Shown here: positions 60,303 to 64,000 of the stretch, piece by piece
How positions within the stretch are numbered: the first letter of the stretch is position 1
How the letters are laid out: the number at the start of each line of letters is the position of its first letter
Source: UBA4722 sp044221135
Lineage (GTDB): Bacteria > Pseudomonadota > Gammaproteobacteria > DSM-16500
Direction: 5' to 3'
Length of the DNA stretch: 64,000 bases
Assembly (NCBI GenBank): GCA_044221135.1
Contig: JBGAPT010000004.1
Span: forward strand, 1 to 64,000
Notes under the pieces: model-generated
Databases searched by the model: none
Seen by the model: only the letters and a program-made list of their open reading frames with translations
What the model was told of the DNA's origin: nothing
Position numbers and translations under genes: made by a program

Positions 60303-60941
60303 ATGACTACCGTGTTGATTGTAGACGACCATGAAATTTCTCGCGCTGGGATCCGGTTTATATTGCAATCTATTCCAAAAGTAAAAATTATTGGTGAAGA
60401 AGCTAACGGATTAAACGCAATACAATTTGCTAAAAAACATAATCCAGATATTATTTTTATGGATATTCACATGCCGGGCATAGATGGACTTGAAGCCACT
60501 AGAAGAATATTGCTTCATAATCCATGCGCTAAAATCATCATCATAAGCCATCTTAAAATAAATTTTTATACTACTCGATTACTTGAAACAGGCGCATTAG
60601 CTTATCTTTCAAAAGACTGTGGTGCGGACGAAATTATAAAAGCCATGAAAAATGTCATGTTAGGAAAATGTTATATCAATCAAGCCATGGCTATGCAGCT
60701 TGCAATCGATGGGACAACTCAGGATAGTGAGGTTTCATTAGATGTATTGTCTTTGCGTGAAGCACAAATTGCATTGTTGCTTTTTGAGGGGAAGACCATA
60801 GAAGAGATTTCTGACATTTTTTGTATAAGCCAAAAAACCAGTAGAACTCATCGTTTTCAAATATTTAAAAAATTAAAAGTAAAAAACGATGTTGCGCTTA
60901 TTTTATTAGGTAAAAAACTTGGGTTTTTTAAAAATGACTAG
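60303..60941 (+). CDS. NarL/FixJ-type response regulator, GacA/UvrY/LetA group
   Basis: A 212-aa regulator. The receiver domain has Asp8/Asp9, phospho-acceptor Asp54 in IFMDIHMPG, Ser82 and Lys104. The LuxR-type HTH is at about 148-205 and reads LSLREAQIALLLFEGKTIEE, then FKKLKVKNDVALILLGKKLG, closest to GacA/UvrY/LetA. In Legionella and Coxiella relatives LetA switches replicative and transmissive phases through small RNAs; that role here is inferred. No kinase gene adjoins, so it is an orphan in this window. The soluble hybrid kinase at 51167 is the only kinase seen nearby. Confidence 0.82.
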   Translation: MTTVLIVDDHEISRAGIRFILQSIPKVKIIGEEANGLNAIQFAKKHNPDIIFMDIHMPGIDGLEATRRILLHNPCAKIIIISHLKINFYTTRLLETGALAYLSKDCGADEIIKAMKNVMLGKCYINQAMAMQLAIDGTTQDSEVSLDVLSLREAQIALLLFEGKTIEEISDIFCISQKTSRTHRFQIFKKLKVKNDVALILLGKKLGFFKND

Positions 60942-61178
60942 TTGTCATTGCAATGACGGCGATGCAGTGAGTTATTTATGATTTTTTCAGTTAAATTTTA
61001 AGGAAAGCTTGCTTCTCTGCCCTTTTTCTTGGGTAATATATTTTTTAATCAGATGATTATATTATGATCATATTATGGTATAATCCCTTTGTCTTATTTT
61101 TTAATTTTAATAACTTATTAATTAATAAACGATTTTTGATAATACCCAACAAACCACCTCAGTTATAAGAGTTGTAAT
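60942..61178. promoter_or_regulatory. Promoter region of 61179 gene
   Basis: TATAAT lies at 61079-61084 in an AT-rich region with repeated ATTATATTATGATCATATTATGG-type symmetry (61056-61078). A good -35 is not visible at 17 bp. The remainder has no gene or repeat family that I can identify. Confidence 0.35.
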
Positions 61179-63419
61179 ATGATAAGCAGCGCGGGAAAAA
61201 AACGAGAGCGGGAGCGAGAACATAAAAAATTACCTGCCGTATACCTAGCAGATGAAGATAAAAAGAATAACGCAGTACCACTCAGTAGTTTGCATAACAA
61301 ATACACCGGTATATTTTACAAAGGAAAATATGCACGGCACGCTCTACTGGATATTTTTGCAGGGGGTATTAAAAATAATTTTTTCTTTGGTTTATCCCAA
61401 AAATCAGAGCAAGCCTGTTTTATCGCATTGATTGATCGAATTTGTAAATTAGATCGAGATGCAGATATTATTTTAGCTAAAATAAAAAATGCAGAAACGC
61501 TGGATGATTTACTCAATATCTTATTTGCCTATTTTGAACAGATACAAAAGAATGAATCAATCAAAAAAGATGACATCTATTACAAAAATATGTCTGCGCT
61601 TAAACGTGATATCAATGATTTTGCTGAGCAATGTCAAATCCCCTGGCGAATTGTAAAATATAATATTGATCCCACACAACACTACACATATAAAATTCGA
61701 TATGTTGCCTCTCAAAAAAATAGAAAAGAAGAGGATAACTCTTCTGAGAAATGCAAAGTTGAGTGGGGAATAGTAAAGAAAAATATTAATCTGACAGAAA
61801 GCAAGTCGCACACGTATCAGATTGAATATTCTCTTTTCCGAAAAGAGAAAGAAAAAAATATTTTTTATCGTACTTTTAGAATATGTCGCCGTACTTTCAA
61901 AATAACGTATCGTGCTTTTAAAACAAATGGGAAAAGAGCTGTAAAGGCCATGAGTGTTTTTATGGCGATAGATGGGTTGCTTACAACGCTTGCGGGTATT
62001 GTTCTGATGCATCTTGTTGCTCCAGTGGCGTTGTTGCTTCTATTTAAGCTATTTGCTGGGACTTTCGCTATCTATCTGGGTTATAAATTTGCTAGAGATG
62101 ATTTATATACATTGGGGAAACAAATTTTCCTGGGTCGAATCATGCAAATAAAAGATCCGAAGACAGGTACCTACAAAGACTTAGAAAATTATCAAAAAAG
62201 ATCTTTAAAGCTTCTCGCTTTTTTTTGTATTGTAGCGGGTATTTGTAATGCGGCACTGTCTTATTCCAATGTACTTTCGAATATTGGCAACACTTTTTTT
62301 CTTCCATTGCTGGGTACTGTATCAACAGTTCCTTTAGCCTATGTTACAGCCGGTTTCGTGTTTATTTTAGTGGGAGCTGAGTTCTTTTTAACGATTAAAA
62401 GCGTTGTTGCTGATACAACTAACAATAAAATAACTGCTTATTTTCGTAGCTTAACCCATCAAAAAAATGAAACTGATTTTCAGTATGGAGTACGTATTGC
62501 ATTAGAAATAATAAAATGGGGTATTGCAATTATTTTTATGGCAAAAGTAGGATTTATAGGCTATTTTTTATTTACAGATAAATCCATTAAGATGTTAAAA
62601 GATTTGCTTGGCGTATTAACCATTGGCACCGCAATGGTCGTTTCTTTTTCATATTCACTGATTAAATTTGTCTTTGGCGTCAAAAAAATAATACAGCTGT
62701 TACAGCCTGCTGGAGATAGTTTATTACAATCTGCTGCAAATATAGAAAAAACCTTGAATGCATCAAAAACGAGTGAATTGGGTTCATTTTCTGAAAATAA
62801 GAAAGAAAAATTAGATGTATCAGAAATTGAAGATCGCACTCCACAAGTTAGTGCGAGTGAAAAAGAAAAATCAAGTACGCCAATTCAGTCTGTATTAGAA
62901 TCAAAGAGCTCCACCTTGGCCATGCAAGAAATGATGCAAGCACAGCAATCGACTACAAGTTCAGGAGACGCAGAACAGGCAGAACAGGTTAAACCAAGAA
63001 AAGAATTGAATAGAATACAAGAAGAAAATAAACCTTCCATTTTCTTTCGAATTTTATTATTCCTGGGAATCGTGACGCGAGCCGCAGCAACAGGCGCTTT
63101 TTATTATGATACAGCAATCAATCATGGTTATAATGGCGCACCCTTTATTGGTACAACCGCTGCTGGTTATATTGCTGCTATGTATGCAGAACCGACTTAT
63201 CGTAGTCTGGATAAAAAAGAAATTAAGCCTATAAAAGCACGTCAGCCTTTTTTTTCTGATAAAAGCAGGTCAAGCTTTTTAGAAAATTCTTCAAAAGAAA
63301 ATCCGCAATCTCTATCCTATAGAAGAAACGCACGAATGTTGCGAAGAGTACAAACAGGAAAGCAATTTCTTCAGAGTGATATTGGTACCACTCCAGCTAA
63401 CAAACGCTTTGTACGCTGA
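61179..63419 (+). CDS. Large multi-spanning membrane protein, candidate effector
   Basis: A 746-aa protein that I do not recognise. A basic start (KKREREREHKKL) leads to a soluble region (about 20-250) that contains an internal pair of similar blocks: WRIVKYNIDPTQHYTYKIRY (150-169) and WGIVKKNINLTESKSHTYQI (about 191-210). Basic helical FYRTFRICRRTFKITYRAFK follows. Hydrophobic hairpins lie at about 255-305, 345-405, 445-505 and 620-660. A Ser/Glu/Gln-rich linker spans 520-610. The tail is basic. No enzyme or transporter motif. Related in style to other unrecognised membrane proteins of the window. Weak ribosome site. Confidence 0.55.
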   Translation: MISSAGKKREREREHKKLPAVYLADEDKKNNAVPLSSLHNKYTGIFYKGKYARHALLDIFAGGIKNNFFFGLSQKSEQACFIALIDRICKLDRDADIILAKIKNAETLDDLLNILFAYFEQIQKNESIKKDDIYYKNMSALKRDINDFAEQCQIPWRIVKYNIDPTQHYTYKIRYVASQKNRKEEDNSSEKCKVEWGIVKKNINLTESKSHTYQIEYSLFRKEKEKNIFYRTFRICRRTFKITYRAFKTNGKRAVKAMSVFMAIDGLLTTLAGIVLMHLVAPVALLLLFKLFAGTFAIYLGYKFARDDLYTLGKQIFLGRIMQIKDPKTGTYKDLENYQKRSLKLLAFFCIVAGICNAALSYSNVLSNIGNTFFLPLLGTVSTVPLAYVTAGFVFILVGAEFFLTIKSVVADTTNNKITAYFRSLTHQKNETDFQYGVRIALEIIKWGIAIIFMAKVGFIGYFLFTDKSIKMLKDLLGVLTIGTAMVVSFSYSLIKFVFGVKKIIQLLQPAGDSLLQSAANIEKTLNASKTSELGSFSENKKEKLDVSEIEDRTPQVSASEKEKSSTPIQSVLESKSSTLAMQEMMQAQQSTTSSGDAEQAEQVKPRKELNRIQEENKPSIFFRILLFLGIVTRAAATGAFYYDTAINHGYNGAPFIGTTAAGYIAAMYAEPTYRSLDKKEIKPIKARQPFFSDKSRSSFLENSSKENPQSLSYRRNARMLRRVQTGKQFLQSDIGTTPANKRFVR

Positions 63420-63516
63420 GTGATCTCTACAAGCTTGTGGATGATAAAGTACGTCATTGCGGGTTGCGTTATTCTTATAAGCGCTGTTTTTATAAACTGT
63501 CATTGCGAATTGTGGC

Positions 63517-63780
63517 TGCTTATATAAACCGTCATTGCGAGCTGAGGTATCCCCAGGGAGTTGCTGTGTGTCATCCCCGCTCTCTCATGTCATCCCCGCT
63601 CTCTCATGTCATCCCCGCGAAAGCGGGGACCCATCATGACTTGTCTCCTTAACTACCTCATTTCTTGATAATTCAATTTCAATTGTACTAATTATCATTT
63701 CGAGATATTTGCATGATGGGTCCCCGCTTTCGCGGGGATGGCATGAGAGAGCAGGGATGGCATGAGAGAGAGGAGATGAC
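63517..63780. repeat. GTCATCCCCGCG repeat element, copy E, with tandem tail
   Basis: The core unit is 63608-63742. On the left, 19-bp units GTCATCCCCGCTCTCTCAT are repeated two to three times (63570-63607). On the right are GATGGCATGAGAGAGAG-type units. A CGTCATTGCGAGC fragment (63529 on) precedes it. Frames here are repeat-derived. Confidence 0.8.
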
Positions 63781-63876
63781 ACACAATAGCAAATTTCGTG
63801 GGGATAACTCAGCTCGCAATGACGCATTTCGAGTATGGCTGATCCACGCAACAATGCCTGTTTGCAATCAATAATC

Positions 63877-64000
63877 CTATTTCCTAGAAATAAACATATT
63901 ATCCTTTATATAAAAACGCAATAATTTTTTTGCCCACAAGCCTGCATAATCTACACCAATACGTGGTTTTTTTATGATTTTAAATGTATCTTCTTTATCT
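63877..64000 (-). CDS. mpg: 3' end of 3-methyladenine DNA glycosylase (AAG/Mpg family), partial
   Basis: The last 40 codons and stop of a minus-strand gene that starts beyond the window. The C-terminal pattern reads PRIGVDYAGLWAKKLLRFYI followed by KDNMFISRK, the ending typical of AAG-family glycosylases (PRIGI.YA..W...PWRFYI.G...VS). The enzyme excises alkylated purines. The catalytic Glu lies in the part not seen. Identification rests on this ending alone. Confidence 0.8.
   Translation of the reverse strand, partial: DKEDTFKIIKKPRIGVDYAGLWAKKLLRFYIKDNMFISRK

Overview
The window is AT-rich chromosomal DNA with Gram-negative features: lipoproteins, an M3 dipeptidase, TtcA, a YbaL-type antiporter and a GacA/LetA-type response regulator. 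About a dozen large genes encode proteins with no recognisable enzyme domain. They combine long coiled coils, Ser/Thr/Glu-rich tails, paired hydrophobic segments, J-domains or nuclear-localisation-like basic clusters. That mix, with many palindromic intergenic repeats, suggests a host-associated gammaproteobacterium of the Legionellales/Coxiellales type. This placement is an inference; no marker gene fixes it.

Layout. 0-8 kb: a hydroxyacid dehydrogenase, an aldehyde dehydrogenase, a secreted paralogue, a mobile-mystery A/B pair (HTH plus Fic), a queuosine-precursor transporter and a lipoprotein hydrolase. 8-15.5 kb: two large effector-like genes and a second copy of the secreted paralogue. 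15.7-20.8 kb: a Cache-domain protein, an AAA/DUF4143 ATPase, an APH-type kinase, ttcA and a PRC-barrel protein. 20.9-29.7 kb: a dense cluster of small envelope or stress proteins around an FNR-type regulator. It holds four CsbD-like proteins, a YqjE/YqjK-like pair, BON, L,D-transpeptidase, cupin and two secreted paralogues. All four transcription units carrying CsbD-like genes have an FNR-type box about 29 bp upstream of a plausible -10 element, so this looks like a local oxygen- or redox-responsive regulon. 27.8-28.7 kb is a nested palindromic array around a decayed IS200-like transposase. 29.8-47.9 kb: transporters, dcp, an M15 peptidase, an MscS channel and a YbaL antiporter, interspersed with effector-like genes (two J-domain proteins, a basic nuclease-like protein, several membrane-hairpin proteins). 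47.9-49 kb: an IS30-family element inside a copy of the genome's commonest repeat. 49-64 kb: a LysR regulator, a patatin lipoprotein, a soluble hybrid kinase, a 1,292-aa coiled-coil protein, a MazG-like enzyme, two head-to-head LexA/CI-like regulators, an orphan response regulator, a large membrane protein and the 3' end of a 3-methyladenine glycosylase gene.

No tRNA, rRNA or CRISPR array was seen. At least five dispersed palindrome families fill the intergenic space. Two are notable: one whose two copies keep a perfect stem of different sequence (compensatory change), and the array around the transposase remnant. Start sites were moved from the longest reading frame wherever a Shine-Dalgarno sequence clearly supports an internal start; such cases are stated. 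Functions rest on motifs read by eye, without database searches.
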